From assembly GCA_013041785.1 (NCBI GenBank), contig JABDRK010000332.1, forward strand, positions 1 through 17,185: DNA of 17,185 nucleotides. Reading direction: 5' to 3'. A program made the translations under genes and the position numbers. Positions 1 through 7,978 of this stretch are shown one piece after another. The notes under the pieces are model-generated. The model did not search any database, had not been told where the DNA came from, and saw nothing but the letters and a program-made list of their open reading frames with translations. Every line of letters begins with the position of its first letter. The stretch's first letter is position 1. The DNA is from Eudoraea sp. Lineage in GTDB: Bacteria > Bacteroidota > Bacteroidia > Flavobacteriales > Flavobacteriaceae.

Positions 1-815
1 GTATAGTCAGCTGCAAAATCAGGATGACGTGTGTCAGGCTGTAATTCACTGGTTCCATACTGGAATTCAAAGTCATCATCATTATCTGAGATGAAGTTGT
101 TTCGGGCAATAACCTGGTTGAAACCAGCTACATTATTAGTAGTCTGGTATGCCTTTAACCTCAGTGTTTCGACTAACTTGATCCACTGATCAGTATCTCC
201 CCCGTAAAAAAGGTCAGTAACCCCAGGGATCTCAGGCGCACCGGATAAAAGGCTTTCTGCTTCATCCAGCAGCGCTAAGGCACCTGCATAAACAGTAGGA
301 CCGTCATCAAAGGCAGGCGCTGGGAACTCAGCAGGCTGAGCGGCCTGTGTTAAAACTGCACCACCGATATAATCCGTAATAAGCATCAGCATGTGTGCTT
401 TCAGTGCCTGTCCGACTCCAATGTGGAAGGAATAGTCAATATCACTGGCCTCGTTAATAGCAATCAAGGCATCCACATTAGTCCAGATACCTGCACTCAC
501 AAAGTCTCCGGGTATGGTTCCACCACTACTGTAAGTACGGGACCAGACTCCATTCAGCGTTGCTCCGGAATAGTTGTTAAAATAGTCACGACCAAACATA
601 TAGTCTATTCGTGTTACCTCAGCACCAAGGTCGTTCAAATCATCCATATTTGAGGCATAAGCCAGCTGAATGGAATTCAATAATAGATTTGGATCCGCTT
701 GGTCTGAAGCAAGGTCATTGGGACTTACTCGCAAGTCCAGCTCTGTTGTTTCACAGGATTGGAAAAACCCTCCTGCGATAAAAACAACGGTTATATATTT
801 TAATACTCGTTTCAT
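1..815 (-). CDS. SusD/RagB-like nutrient-binding outer-membrane lipoprotein, C-terminus cut off by window edge
   Basis: This is the N-terminal 271 codons of a SusD-family surface lipoprotein, which in this family acts as a lid over a SusC channel and captures nutrients at the outer membrane. Translating the minus strand from the ATG at 815 gives MKRVLKYITVVFIAGG, a basic then hydrophobic signal peptide, followed by FFQSC with the likely lipidated Cys at residue 21. Acidic residues follow (CETTELD), as in surface-exported Bacteroidota lipoproteins. Later segments fit the SusD-like_2 branch: ITDYIGGAV in a helical part, and YGGDTDQWIKLVETLRLKAY, which resembles the family pattern ending in W-x-K-x-x-x-x-L-R-L. 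An in-frame ATG at 830 would add five residues; I prefer 815 because it gives a normal signal peptide. The gene lies 27 bases after susC and has no promoter of its own that I can see, so the two are probably co-transcribed. The substrate cannot be read from the sequence. Confidence 0.9.
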   Translation of the reverse strand, partial: MKRVLKYITVVFIAGGFFQSCETTELDLRVSPNDLASDQADPNLLLNSIQLAYASNMDDLNDLGAEVTRIDYMFGRDYFNNYSGATLNGVWSRTYSSGGTIPGDFVSAGIWTNVDALIAINEASDIDYSFHIGVGQALKAHMLMLITDYIGGAVLTQAAQPAEFPAPAFDDGPTVYAGALALLDEAESLLSGAPEIPGVTDLFYGGDTDQWIKLVETLRLKAYQTTNNVAGFNQVIARNNFISDNDDDFEFQYGTSELQPDTRHPDFAADY

Positions 816-842
816 AATATCTGTTGTCATTAACAATTTTTA

Positions 843-3800
843 TTAAAATGAAGCTTTAATACTTATCCCATACCTCCTGGAACTCGGTCCGTTGATAAAG
901 TCGAATCCTCGACCGTTACCAATACCTACCCCCTGTACGTTTGGATCAAAGTTAGCACCATCGGGCATATTGTATGCATCGTACCACAGGTTGAAACCTT
1001 GTGCGGTGATCGATAGCGATCCAAAAGGAGTCTTGTCAAGGAACTTGGATGGGAAAGTATATCCCAGGGAAAGTTCCTGCAGACGAATTACAGAAGCATC
1101 GTAAATCCTGGTTTCAGTAGGACCAAACAACAGGTTACTAAAGAAATACGTAGAGTTGTTAATCTGCCTGGTATTCGTTTCTCCAGTAGATTGTTGTACC
1201 CCTGGTAAAACATAAGTATTCAAACGATCTTCTGTTTCTACGATAAGCCCCCTACCAAGAAGTACGGCAACCGTACTGGATAGCATATCCCCACCTTTCA
1301 CGTGGTTGATCTGGAATCCAAGGTTCCAATTCTTATAACGAAGGGTGTTAATGAAGTTCATGGTGTAATCTGGAATCGCATCACCGACAATTGGCACATT
1401 ACCATCCAGATCCTGTTCAGCTACTACATAGCTACCACCAGCGTTTACCAGGAAGTTTCCATCGGCATCCCGTGCAATGGCCGTACCTACAATAGTACCC
1501 AGAGATTCGCCTTCTATAGCAGCGTTAGAACCTCGGAAAAGGCCTCCACCTGCTGACAAACTACCAGCATAAGCGATGAAATCCTGGTCTTGTTCCGTTA
1601 CTATCTCTTCATTGGTGAAGAAGTTCACCCTGGAATTCCAGCTGAAATCCTCTCCACTAAATATATCGACACCTATATCGGCCTCAAATCCTTTGTTACT
1701 GATCTCACCGATGTTACTCTGGGTGAATGAGAATCCACTGGAAGGAGGAAGTGGTTCCCTAACAATCAGGTCGTTGGTCCTTCTGTCGAAGTACGTTAAA
1801 TCGAGGGAAATCCTGTTTTTCCATAAGCGTGATTCAATCCCAACTTCATACTCTTCCAAAACTTCAGGTTTGAGATCTGGATTTGCACGGAAGTTATCGA
1901 TCTGGTTTGTAGTTACTTCACCACCTTCTCCGTAAACCAAGGTATTTTGCTCTACTACGTTAATAGTAGGATAACCCGTTGGAAAGTTTGCTGAGGTACC
2001 GTAACTGGCCCTTACTTTCAAGAAGTTGATTCCATTATCTGTTCTCAAACCATCGAATGCGGTGGTTGGAAGGAAGGATAAACTCACTCCGGGATAGGTC
2101 GCATTATTATTCTCGGTAGAAAGGTTAGAAACCCAGTCGGTACGTGCAGACAGGTTCAGGAATAACATATTGTCATAATCCAAAGTAGTCTGCGCCAGAA
2201 GACCTACAATATTTCTCTTTCTTGAGAATTGTATAGGCGTTTGGTTTTCAAAGTTAAAGTGTCTCTTGATTCCAAATACGATCTGACCTGTACTTCCTAC
2301 ACCGTTTTGATCAAAGAAATCCTGACGGGAAGTGGCACCGGCTGTAAAAGTCAGTCCCATTTTTTCTGAGATATCATAATCTCCGTTGATCGAGAAGAAA
2401 TGCTCCCAAATGGTGTTGTTGTTATCATACGTGTCCAGGAAACCAAAAATCGCTGAGTTAAATTCAACACCACCTTTATTGGAAGCGTTGATATTACGCT
2501 CGTTGTAGAAATCCAGACCTGTTCTCCAGTTAATGTTCAGGTTATCGTTAATCGCGTAGTTCAACTGTGCATTCCAGAAGAAGCGGTTGGTCAACTGGCG
2601 ATAAGTAACATTTTTTGCTGTCCACCTTGGGTTGATAATATCGTTACCATTTCGGTAATATACACTGGATCCGTCAATGGGATTCTCAAAAGGAAGTCCC
2701 ATAAGGTCAACAGAACGCGGTGTAAAAAGTACGTTACCGTAAACAGAAAGACCATCTGTACCGTTACCCCTACTGGAGGCAATAGGTGGTGTTTTATAGT
2801 CAGTCCTTGAATAGTTCATAGCTCCGCTAATGGTGAACTTATTGGAAAGTTCTGCCCGGCCACCAATAGAAATATTGGCTCTGTTCAGGGAGTTCCCTGG
2901 GGTAAACCCTTCATCCTGAAGATATCCTACGTTAATATTGAAAGCGGTTTTGCCGTCTTCAGATCCACCTGCAGCATTAACCGAGGTATTAACCACGAAT
3001 CCGGGACGGAGGAAGTTCTCAACAGAATTGTATGGTTTCCACTGGTAACGTGCATCCTGAAGTTCCGGAAAGGCATCACGAGTCTTTTGTACACTCGTAA
3101 CCGAGTATGGGTGATTGATGGTCCCATCATCCTGCAGTCCCCAACGGGAAGCAAATGCATTGGGATTTCCCCATCCGGCTACACCGTTACGGTCAAAGCT
3201 TGGTCCCCAGTTACTGAAGAACCAACCGAAGGCCTGGTCAAATCCGTTACCGTAAGAACTTTGATAATCAGGGGCCGAAGCAAACTCATTGTTAAAGAAA
3301 GATTGGTTAACGGTAATTTCCGTTTTTTTCCTTCCTCCTTCAGCAGCGCCCGCTTTGGTCGTAATCAGAATAACCCCGTTTCGACCTTGCGTACCATAAA
3401 GTGTGGCCGCAGCCAGTCCTTTCAGTACTTCCACGCTGGCAATGTTGTTTGGATCGATATCCAGGAAACGCGAAGAACCAGTGTTACCGCTAATAAAGCT
3501 ACCGGTATCATTGGTGTCATTACTGAATGGAACCCCATCAACAATGAATAACGCCTGGTTACCACCGCTGAAGGAACTGAGTCCCCGGATGGTTACGTTA
3601 GTCGCCGAACCAGAAGCACCACCTGCAGCGGTGATCTGCACCCCAGCTGCTTTTCCAGCGAGTACCCGGGCAACATCACCTTCAGTTCTGCTTTCCAATT
3701 GCTCGGAACCTACAGAGGTTACTGCATATCCCAGCGCTCTTTTTTCTCTCTTGATACCTTGTGCCGTCACGACTACCTCTTCAAGGGCCTGGGCATCCTC

Positions 3801-4088
3801 CTGCATCTGTACATTAATTGTGTCTGAAGCACCAACGTTTCTTCTGATGTCTTGTTGTCCAATATAGCTGAAGAGCAGGGATTGCCCCACACTAGCATTA
3901 ATGGCATAATTTCCATCAAAATCCGTTTGGGTACCTGTAGTGGTCCCTTCTACGACGATATTAACCCCTGGTAAGGGCAAACCATCCTGGTCCGTTACCG
4001 TACCAGTAATCGTCTTTTCCTGCGCAAATGACAAATGCACCACAAACGCCAAAAGCAGCGTTAAGATTCCATTTAAATTTGTTCTCAT
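843..4088 (-). CDS. SusC/RagA family TonB-linked outer-membrane transporter
   Basis: A complete 1081-residue TonB-dependent transporter that imports a nutrient through a 22-strand outer-membrane barrel using TonB-ExbBD energy. Residues 1-22 are a signal peptide ending SFA before Q23. Residues about 26-96 form the carboxypeptidase-D regulatory-like domain typical of SusC proteins (TGTVTDQDGLPLPGVNIVV). A TonB-box-like EEVVVTAQG is at residues 103-111. The plug domain follows to about residue 245, with NVTIRGLSS, ALFIVDGVPF and SVEVLKGLAAATLYGTQG. The remainder is barrel, ending GISIKASF with the terminal aromatic residue expected for BAM recognition. Size and domain order match SusC/RagA, and I see no frameshift. 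It is followed directly by the susD-like gene, and both point away from the ribosomal operon. Ligand unknown: this class takes up glycans, peptides and other compounds, and no degradative enzyme is in view to indicate which. Confidence 0.96.
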   Translation of the reverse strand: MRTNLNGILTLLLAFVVHLSFAQEKTITGTVTDQDGLPLPGVNIVVEGTTTGTQTDFDGNYAINASVGQSLLFSYIGQQDIRRNVGASDTINVQMQEDAQALEEVVVTAQGIKREKRALGYAVTSVGSEQLESRTEGDVARVLAGKAAGVQITAAGGASGSATNVTIRGLSSFSGGNQALFIVDGVPFSNDTNDTGSFISGNTGSSRFLDIDPNNIASVEVLKGLAAATLYGTQGRNGVILITTKAGAAEGGRKKTEITVNQSFFNNEFASAPDYQSSYGNGFDQAFGWFFSNWGPSFDRNGVAGWGNPNAFASRWGLQDDGTINHPYSVTSVQKTRDAFPELQDARYQWKPYNSVENFLRPGFVVNTSVNAAGGSEDGKTAFNINVGYLQDEGFTPGNSLNRANISIGGRAELSNKFTISGAMNYSRTDYKTPPIASSRGNGTDGLSVYGNVLFTPRSVDLMGLPFENPIDGSSVYYRNGNDIINPRWTAKNVTYRQLTNRFFWNAQLNYAINDNLNINWRTGLDFYNERNINASNKGGVEFNSAIFGFLDTYDNNNTIWEHFFSINGDYDISEKMGLTFTAGATSRQDFFDQNGVGSTGQIVFGIKRHFNFENQTPIQFSRKRNIVGLLAQTTLDYDNMLFLNLSARTDWVSNLSTENNNATYPGVSLSFLPTTAFDGLRTDNGINFLKVRASYGTSANFPTGYPTINVVEQNTLVYGEGGEVTTNQIDNFRANPDLKPEVLEEYEVGIESRLWKNRISLDLTYFDRRTNDLIVREPLPPSSGFSFTQSNIGEISNKGFEADIGVDIFSGEDFSWNSRVNFFTNEEIVTEQDQDFIAYAGSLSAGGGLFRGSNAAIEGESLGTIVGTAIARDADGNFLVNAGGSYVVAEQDLDGNVPIVGDAIPDYTMNFINTLRYKNWNLGFQINHVKGGDMLSSTVAVLLGRGLIVETEDRLNTYVLPGVQQSTGETNTRQINNSTYFFSNLLFGPTETRIYDASVIRLQELSLGYTFPSKFLDKTPFGSLSITAQGFNLWYDAYNMPDGANFDPNVQGVGIGNGRGFDFINGPSSRRYGISIKASF

Positions 4089-4143
4089 TTTTGAATTGTT
4101 TGAATTAGCTAAATGCGAAAATCATAATTTCATGTTAATAATC

Positions 4144-4151
4144 CAAACTTA
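4144..4151 (-). promoter_or_regulatory. Candidate -7 promoter element for susC-susD (TAAGTTTG)
   Basis: Read on the minus strand this is TAAGTTTG, matching the Bacteroidota sigma-ABfr -7 consensus TAnnTTTG. Transcription would begin near 4138, giving a leader of about 50 bases before the susC ATG at 4088. About 19 bases further upstream, where a TTG -33 element would be expected, the sequence is only T-rich (TTTTCT), so the promoter is incomplete or depends on an activator. It is the only TAnnTTTG I found on this strand in the spacer. Confidence 0.5.
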
Positions 4152-4502
4152 TTTTAATAAAACTTTAAGAAGAAAATGGTCTTCGAGAAGTGTATTGAGA
4201 ACTAATAGGCAGCTTTACGGGCCCACCCTAACTCATAATTTAAGGGAATGGTAGAAATCCTATTCAAAAAATACCTTCTTTTAATTTTTTATTTTGAAAA
4301 TATGAGGAATTCTTAAAGAATGGAAAAGACTCCTAAAAATACGTTATTGTGCCAGGACAGCATTTTTTCTTTCTAAAAAGATTTACTTGATTTAATGTAT
4401 ATATAATAAGGTATACCCCCTACATTTTTTTGCCATATGTGTAACCATGGGACCCTGGATTTTTGCGAATCCTAAAATTCAGAGAAATTTCATCGGCAGG
4501 CA

Positions 4503-4533
4503 TTTGAATTATAATGAATTATTACTACATTTG
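4503..4533 (+). promoter_or_regulatory. Promoter of the rpsL ribosomal superoperon
   Basis: The sequence has TTTG at 4503-4506, exactly 19 bases, then TACATTTG at 4526-4533. This is a full match to the Bacteroidota primary-sigma consensus (TTTG at -33, TAnnTTTG at -7, about 19-base spacing). Transcription should start near 4538-4540, leaving a leader of roughly 35 bases before rpsL. The spacer holds two copies of GAATTAT ten bases apart. No other complete promoter was found between the window's plus-strand genes, so this may drive everything to secY and beyond. Confidence 0.8.
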
Positions 4534-4574
4534 CCAGCCCTTAAATGAGGGTAGTATATATACATTAATAACGT

Positions 4575-4949
4575 ATGCCAACAATTTCACAATTAGTACG
4601 AAAAGGAAGAGCCACAATTACCAAGAAGAGTAAATCGGCTGCTTTGGATTCGTGCCCCCAGCGAAGAGGGGTTTGTACGCGGGTATACACCACTACGCCA
4701 AAGAAGCCGAATTCAGCTATGCGAAAGGTAGCAAGGGTGCGGTTGACAAACGGTAAAGAGGTGAACGCTTACATCCCTGGAGAAGGGCACAATTTACAGG
4801 AGCACTCGATAGTATTGGTTAGAGGCGGAAGAGTTAAGGACTTACCAGGGGTAAGGTACCATATTGTACGAGGAGCATTGGATACCGCCGGAGTTGCCGG
4901 CAGGACCCAAAGAAGATCCAAGTACGGTGCCAAACGTCCGAAACAGTAA
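4575..4949 (+). CDS. rpsL: 30S ribosomal protein S12 (uS12)
   Basis: S12 sits at the interface of the 30S decoding centre and controls tRNA selection and translocation accuracy. The 124-residue product matches the family length. The invariant [10 protein letters not shown] lies at residues 39-48, [12 protein letters not shown] at 85-96 and [10 protein letters not shown] at the C-terminus. Lys43 and Lys88 (E. coli precursor numbering), the classic streptomycin-resistance sites, are both wild type, as is Asp89, the residue methylthiolated in other bacteria. Residue 49 is Met where E. coli has Leu. It is the first gene of the operon, following the promoter at 4503-4533. The start is preceded by TAATAACGT with no Shine-Dalgarno sequence, as is usual in this phylum. 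rpsG follows after 18 bases. Confidence 0.99.
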   Translation: MPTISQLVRKGRATITKKSKSAALDSCPQRRGVCTRVYTTTPKKPNSAMRKVARVRLTNGKEVNAYIPGEGHNLQEHSIVLVRGGRVKDLPGVRYHIVRGALDTAGVAGRTQRRSKYGAKRPKQ

Positions 4950-4967
4950 TGTAAACGATTAAGAACG

Positions 4968-5444
4968 ATGAGAAAAAAACAGGCAAGGAAAAGGCCCATT
5001 TTACCAGACCCGCGGTTTAACGACCAACTGGTCACCCGTTTTGTCAATATGTTGATGTGGGATGGTAAAAAATCAGTTGCCTTTAAAATATTTTACGATG
5101 CAATAGATATCGTAGACCAGCGCAAGACAGACGAGGAGAAACCAGCTGTTGAAGTTTGGAAAGATGCCCTTTCCAATGTGATGCCTCATGTGGAAGTGCG
5201 CAGCCGAAGGGTAGGAGGGGCTACCTTCCAGATTCCAAGGCAGATCCGACCAGACCGCAAAATATCGACAGCCATGAAATGGTTGATCAGTTTTGCAAGA
5301 AAACGAAATGAAAAATCAATGGCCCAAAAGTTGGCTGCAGAGATCCTGGCGGCATCACGTGAGGAAGGTGCTGCGGTTAAAAAGCGAGTGGATACCCACA
5401 AAATGGCCGAGGCGAATAAAGCATTCTCTCACTTCAGATTTTAA
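4968..5444 (+). CDS. rpsG: 30S ribosomal protein S7 (uS7)
   Basis: S7 is a primary 16S rRNA-binding protein that nucleates assembly of the 30S head and lines the E site. The 158-residue product carries the N-terminal family signature, including [14 protein letters not shown] at about 14-27 and MWDGKKSVA at 30-38. The RNA-binding beta-hairpin is [14 protein letters not shown] at 77-90, and [16 protein letters not shown] closes the protein. It lies 18 bases after rpsL and 8 bases before fusA, the standard str-operon order. In E. coli S7 represses its own operon by binding the rpsL-rpsG spacer; here that spacer is only 18 bases and I see no comparable structure, so that control seems absent. The leader AACG before ATG has no Shine-Dalgarno sequence. 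Confidence 0.99.
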   Translation: MRKKQARKRPILPDPRFNDQLVTRFVNMLMWDGKKSVAFKIFYDAIDIVDQRKTDEEKPAVEVWKDALSNVMPHVEVRSRRVGGATFQIPRQIRPDRKISTAMKWLISFARKRNEKSMAQKLAAEILAASREEGAAVKKRVDTHKMAEANKAFSHFRF

Positions 5445-5452
5445 TTTCAACA

Positions 5453-7579
5453 ATGGGAAGAGATTTAAAATACACGAGAAATATTGGGATTGCCGCGCAT
5501 ATCGATGCCGGTAAGACCACCACAACAGAACGAATTCTGTTCTATACCGGGGTAAGTCACAAAATCGGGGAAGTACACGATGGTGCGGCAACTATGGACT
5601 GGATGGAACAGGAGCAGGAAAGGGGTATTACCATTACCTCGGCAGCAACAACCTGTACCTGGAACTTTCCGACAGACAACGGGCAGATGACCCCTGAGTC
5701 CAAACCCTTCCACTTTAATATTATCGACACCCCCGGGCACGTAGATTTTACGGTTGAGGTAAATCGTTCGCTGCGCGTTCTGGACGGCTTGGTATTCTTA
5801 TTCAGTGCGGTTGACGGGGTTGAACCACAATCAGAAACAAACTGGAGGCTGGCAGATAACTACAAAGTACCCCGAATGGGCTTTGTGAACAAGATGGACC
5901 GGCAGGGATCTGACTTCCTTGCGGTTTGCAAGCAGATAAAGGATATGCTTAAGTCCAATGCGGTACCTATTGTGCTGCCTATTGGAGAAGAGGCCGACTT
6001 TAAAGGTATTGTAGACCTGGTTAAGAACAGAGCCATTGTATGGCATGAGGAGGACATGGGTTCTACCTTCGATATCATCGATATTCCTGCCGAAATGGAA
6101 GAGGAAGTACATGAGTACCGGGCCAAGTTGATCGAGGCTGTAGCAGAATATGACGATACCCTCATGGAGAAGTTCTTTGAGGATGAGAATTCCATTACTG
6201 AGGATGAAATCCACGCTGCACTTCGGGAAGCCGTTATGGATATGAGTATCATTCCGATGATTTGTGGTTCTTCTTTTAAAAATAAAGGAGTACAATTCCT
6301 GCTTGACGCGGTCTGCCGCTACCTGCCATCGCCGATGGACAAAGATGACATTACTGGAATTGACCCAAATACCGGAAACGAAATTACCAGAAAGCCAGAT
6401 ATCAAGGAACCTTTCTCTGCCCTGGCATTTAAAATTGCTACCGACCCTTTTGTAGGGCGTCTTGCATTTTTCAGGGCGTATTCGGGAAAACTGAATGCAG
6501 GTTCTTATGTGTTAAACAACCGCTCCGGAAATAAGGAAAGGATATCCCGAATCTATCAGATGCATTCTAATAAGCAGAATGCTGTGGAATCTATCGCAGC
6601 AGGTGATATTGGAGCAGCTGTCGGTTTTAAGGACATAAAAACAGGAGACACGCTCTCAGACGAGAAGCATCCGATCGTATTGGAAAGTATGATTTTCCCT
6701 GATCCGGTTATCGGGATCGCAGTAGAGCCTAAAACCAAGGCGGATGTGGACAAACTCGGAATGGCACTGGCCAAATTAGCCGAAGAGGATCCAACCTTCC
6801 AGGTGAAAACGGATGAGGCCTCCGGACAAACCATTATCTCCGGGATGGGTGAGCTTCACTTAGATATTATCGTAGACCGTCTTAAGCGTGAGTTTAAGGT
6901 TGATGTGAATCAGGGGCAACCCCAGGTAGAATACAAAGAAGCCATAACGCAAAAAGCACAACACCGTGAAGTTTACAAAAAACAAACCGGTGGTCGTGGT
7001 AAATTTGCAGACATTGTCTTTACCATGGAGCCTGTGGGAGAAGAAGAGTCAGGCCTGGTTTTCGAAAATAAGATTAAAGGGGGTAACATCCCCAGGGAAT
7101 ATATCCCTTCTGTAGAAAAGGGTTTTAAAGAGGCCATGAAGAATGGACCCCTTGCAGGATTTGAGATGGACAGTATGAAAATTACGCTTTCTGATGGTTC
7201 GTTCCACCCGGTGGATTCGGATTCCCTGTCTTTTGAGCTTGCTGCAAAAATGGGGTATAAGGCCGCGGCTAAATCGGCCAGATCCGTATTGATGGAACCC
7301 ATAATGAAGCTTGAGGTGCTTACACCAGAAGAAAACATGGGGGATATTGTTGGAGACCTCAACCGAAGAAGAGGACAGGTTAATAACATGGATGACCGAG
7401 CTGGTTCTAAAGTGATCAAAGCTGAGGTGCCCCTGTCTGAAATGTTTGGATATGTTACAGCTTTGAGAACTTTATCATCCGGTAGGGCAACTTCTACCAT
7501 GGAGTTTTCACACTATGCTGAGACCCCTTCCAATCTCGCAGAGGAAGTAATTAAATTGGCAACCGGTGTAACCGTTTAA
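5453..7579 (+). CDS. fusA: Elongation factor G (EF-G)
   Basis: EF-G is the cytosolic GTPase that drives mRNA-tRNA translocation and, with ribosome recycling factor, splits spent ribosomes. At 708 residues it has the full five-domain length. G1 (P-loop) is [12 protein letters not shown] at 15-26, switch I includes QERGITI at 55-61, G3 is DTPGHVDF at 92-99, and G4 is NKMD at 146-149. Domain III/IV motifs include [10 protein letters not shown] and [10 protein letters not shown], and the domain IV tip includes [17 protein letters not shown]. The catalytic switch-II His (His96) is present. The gene order rpsL-rpsG-fusA is classical, but the next gene is rpsJ, not tuf; in many Bacteroidota tuf lies elsewhere. 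Bacteroidota often carry a second EF-G paralogue; this copy, inside the str cluster, is the canonical housekeeping one by position. Confidence 0.99.
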   Translation: MGRDLKYTRNIGIAAHIDAGKTTTTERILFYTGVSHKIGEVHDGAATMDWMEQEQERGITITSAATTCTWNFPTDNGQMTPESKPFHFNIIDTPGHVDFTVEVNRSLRVLDGLVFLFSAVDGVEPQSETNWRLADNYKVPRMGFVNKMDRQGSDFLAVCKQIKDMLKSNAVPIVLPIGEEADFKGIVDLVKNRAIVWHEEDMGSTFDIIDIPAEMEEEVHEYRAKLIEAVAEYDDTLMEKFFEDENSITEDEIHAALREAVMDMSIIPMICGSSFKNKGVQFLLDAVCRYLPSPMDKDDITGIDPNTGNEITRKPDIKEPFSALAFKIATDPFVGRLAFFRAYSGKLNAGSYVLNNRSGNKERISRIYQMHSNKQNAVESIAAGDIGAAVGFKDIKTGDTLSDEKHPIVLESMIFPDPVIGIAVEPKTKADVDKLGMALAKLAEEDPTFQVKTDEASGQTIISGMGELHLDIIVDRLKREFKVDVNQGQPQVEYKEAITQKAQHREVYKKQTGGRGKFADIVFTMEPVGEEESGLVFENKIKGGNIPREYIPSVEKGFKEAMKNGPLAGFEMDSMKITLSDGSFHPVDSDSLSFELAAKMGYKAAAKSARSVLMEPIMKLEVLTPEENMGDIVGDLNRRRGQVNNMDDRAGSKVIKAEVPLSEMFGYVTALRTLSSGRATSTMEFSHYAETPSNLAEEVIKLATGVTV

Positions 7580-7592
7580 TGTTGAGAATAAG

Positions 7593-7898
7593 ATGAGTCA
7601 GAAAATCAGAATAAAACTTAAATCTTACGACCATAATCTGGTAGATAAGTCTGCCGAGAAAATCGTAAAAACGGTAAAAACCACCGGTGCAGTGGTAACA
7701 GGGCCTATTCCTCTTCCCACGCACAAACGAATTTTTACGGTATTGCGCTCGCCGCACGTAAATAAGAAATCGAGAGAGCAGTTCCAGTTGAGTTCATACA
7801 AACGCCTGCTGGATATTTACAGCTCTTCCTCCAAGACTATCGATGCCCTGATGAAGCTTGAGCTTCCCAGTGGTGTTGAAGTGGAGATTAAGGTTTAA
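7593..7898 (+). CDS. rpsJ: 30S ribosomal protein S10 / NusE (uS10)
   Basis: S10 is part of the 30S head and, as NusE, pairs with NusB and NusG in transcription antitermination and transcription-translation coupling. The 101-residue product begins [20 protein letters not shown] and holds the family signature [20 protein letters not shown] at 37-56, with the long ribosome-contacting loop around KKSREQFQ. It ends with the usual GVEVEIKV strand. Its place 13 bases after fusA, without tuf between, merges the str and S10 operons. Its stop codon overlaps an ATG (TAATG at 7896-7900), and a 156-base structured gap follows, the longest gap within the operon in this window. That makes rpsJ the last gene before a possible attenuation point rather than the first gene of the S10 operon as in E. 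coli. Confidence 0.99.
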   Translation: MSQKIRIKLKSYDHNLVDKSAEKIVKTVKTTGAVVTGPIPLPTHKRIFTVLRSPHVNKKSREQFQLSSYKRLLDIYSSSSKTIDALMKLELPSGVEVEIKV

Positions 7899-7978
7899 TG
7901 AAAAGAATAAGCCGTTTCGGCAAGAGACGGCGGACATGTCCGGAGCGGTTCGCGAAGGAAAAACGGAAACAAAAATGA
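7898..7978 (+). CDS. Possible 26-codon Lys/Arg-rich small ORF or leader peptide between rpsJ and rplC
   Basis: An ATG sharing one base with the rpsJ stop (TAATG) opens a 26-codon frame reading [20 protein letters not shown] and then EKRKQK before TGA at 7976-7978. Thirteen of the 26 residues are Lys or Arg. The start is placed for termination-reinitiation coupling, as at the rplC-rplD junction, which is also TAATG. Four of its seven Arg codons are CGG, a codon little used in the neighbouring ribosomal genes, so it could be a slow leader peptide; equally, the bias may only reflect the hairpin arms it overlaps. I do not recognise it: it lacks the GKGD start of ribosomal protein Thx and does not fit L34 or L36. 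TAATG followed by very short frames also occurs after fusA and rpmC, so chance is quite possible. Confidence 0.25.
   Translation: MKRISRFGKRRRTCPERFAKEKRKQK

Larger units (their letters stand above)
4089..4574. other. Divergent AT-rich intergenic spacer between susC and rpsL
   Basis: This 486-base stretch has no convincing gene. It carries a minus-strand -7 element for susC near its left end and a full promoter for rpsL near its right end. It also has a perfect 13-base inverted repeat ATTCTTAAAGAAT at 4309-4321, a run of alternating T/A around 4397-4415, and the palindrome GTATATATAC at 4554-4563 inside the rpsL leader. A short CCCT/AGGG stem (4538-4551) sits right after the predicted rpsL transcription start. 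I found no tRNA-like cloverleaf or strong terminator, and none is needed because the flanking genes diverge. Confidence 0.8.

Noticed and set aside
3403..3867. A 154-codon open frame on the plus strand across susC
   Set aside because: It is antisense to the conserved plug and N-terminal coding part of susC, resembles no family, and has no promoter or start context of its own.
4350..4368. TGC/GCA stem followed by six T residues as a terminator
   Set aside because: A three-pair stem with a seven-base loop is too weak, and no gene ends here on the plus strand.
4421..4432. TACATTTTTTTG as a second plus-strand promoter -7 for rpsL
   Set aside because: The TA and TTTG are separated by too many bases for TAnnTTTG, and a start there would leave a leader over 130 bases while a perfect element lies downstream.
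6973..7500. A 175-codon open frame on the minus strand across fusA
   Set aside because: It mirrors codon use of the EF-G domain IV coding region and has no recognisable domain.
7579..7596. Five-codon frame opening at TAATG after fusA
   Set aside because: Too short to mean anything, and it ends within the rpsJ start.
7898..7978. The small basic frame as ribosomal protein Thx, L34 or L36
   Set aside because: It lacks the GKGD start of Thx and the conserved Cys/His or RRNKHGFRERM motifs of L36 and L34; only the basic composition is similar.
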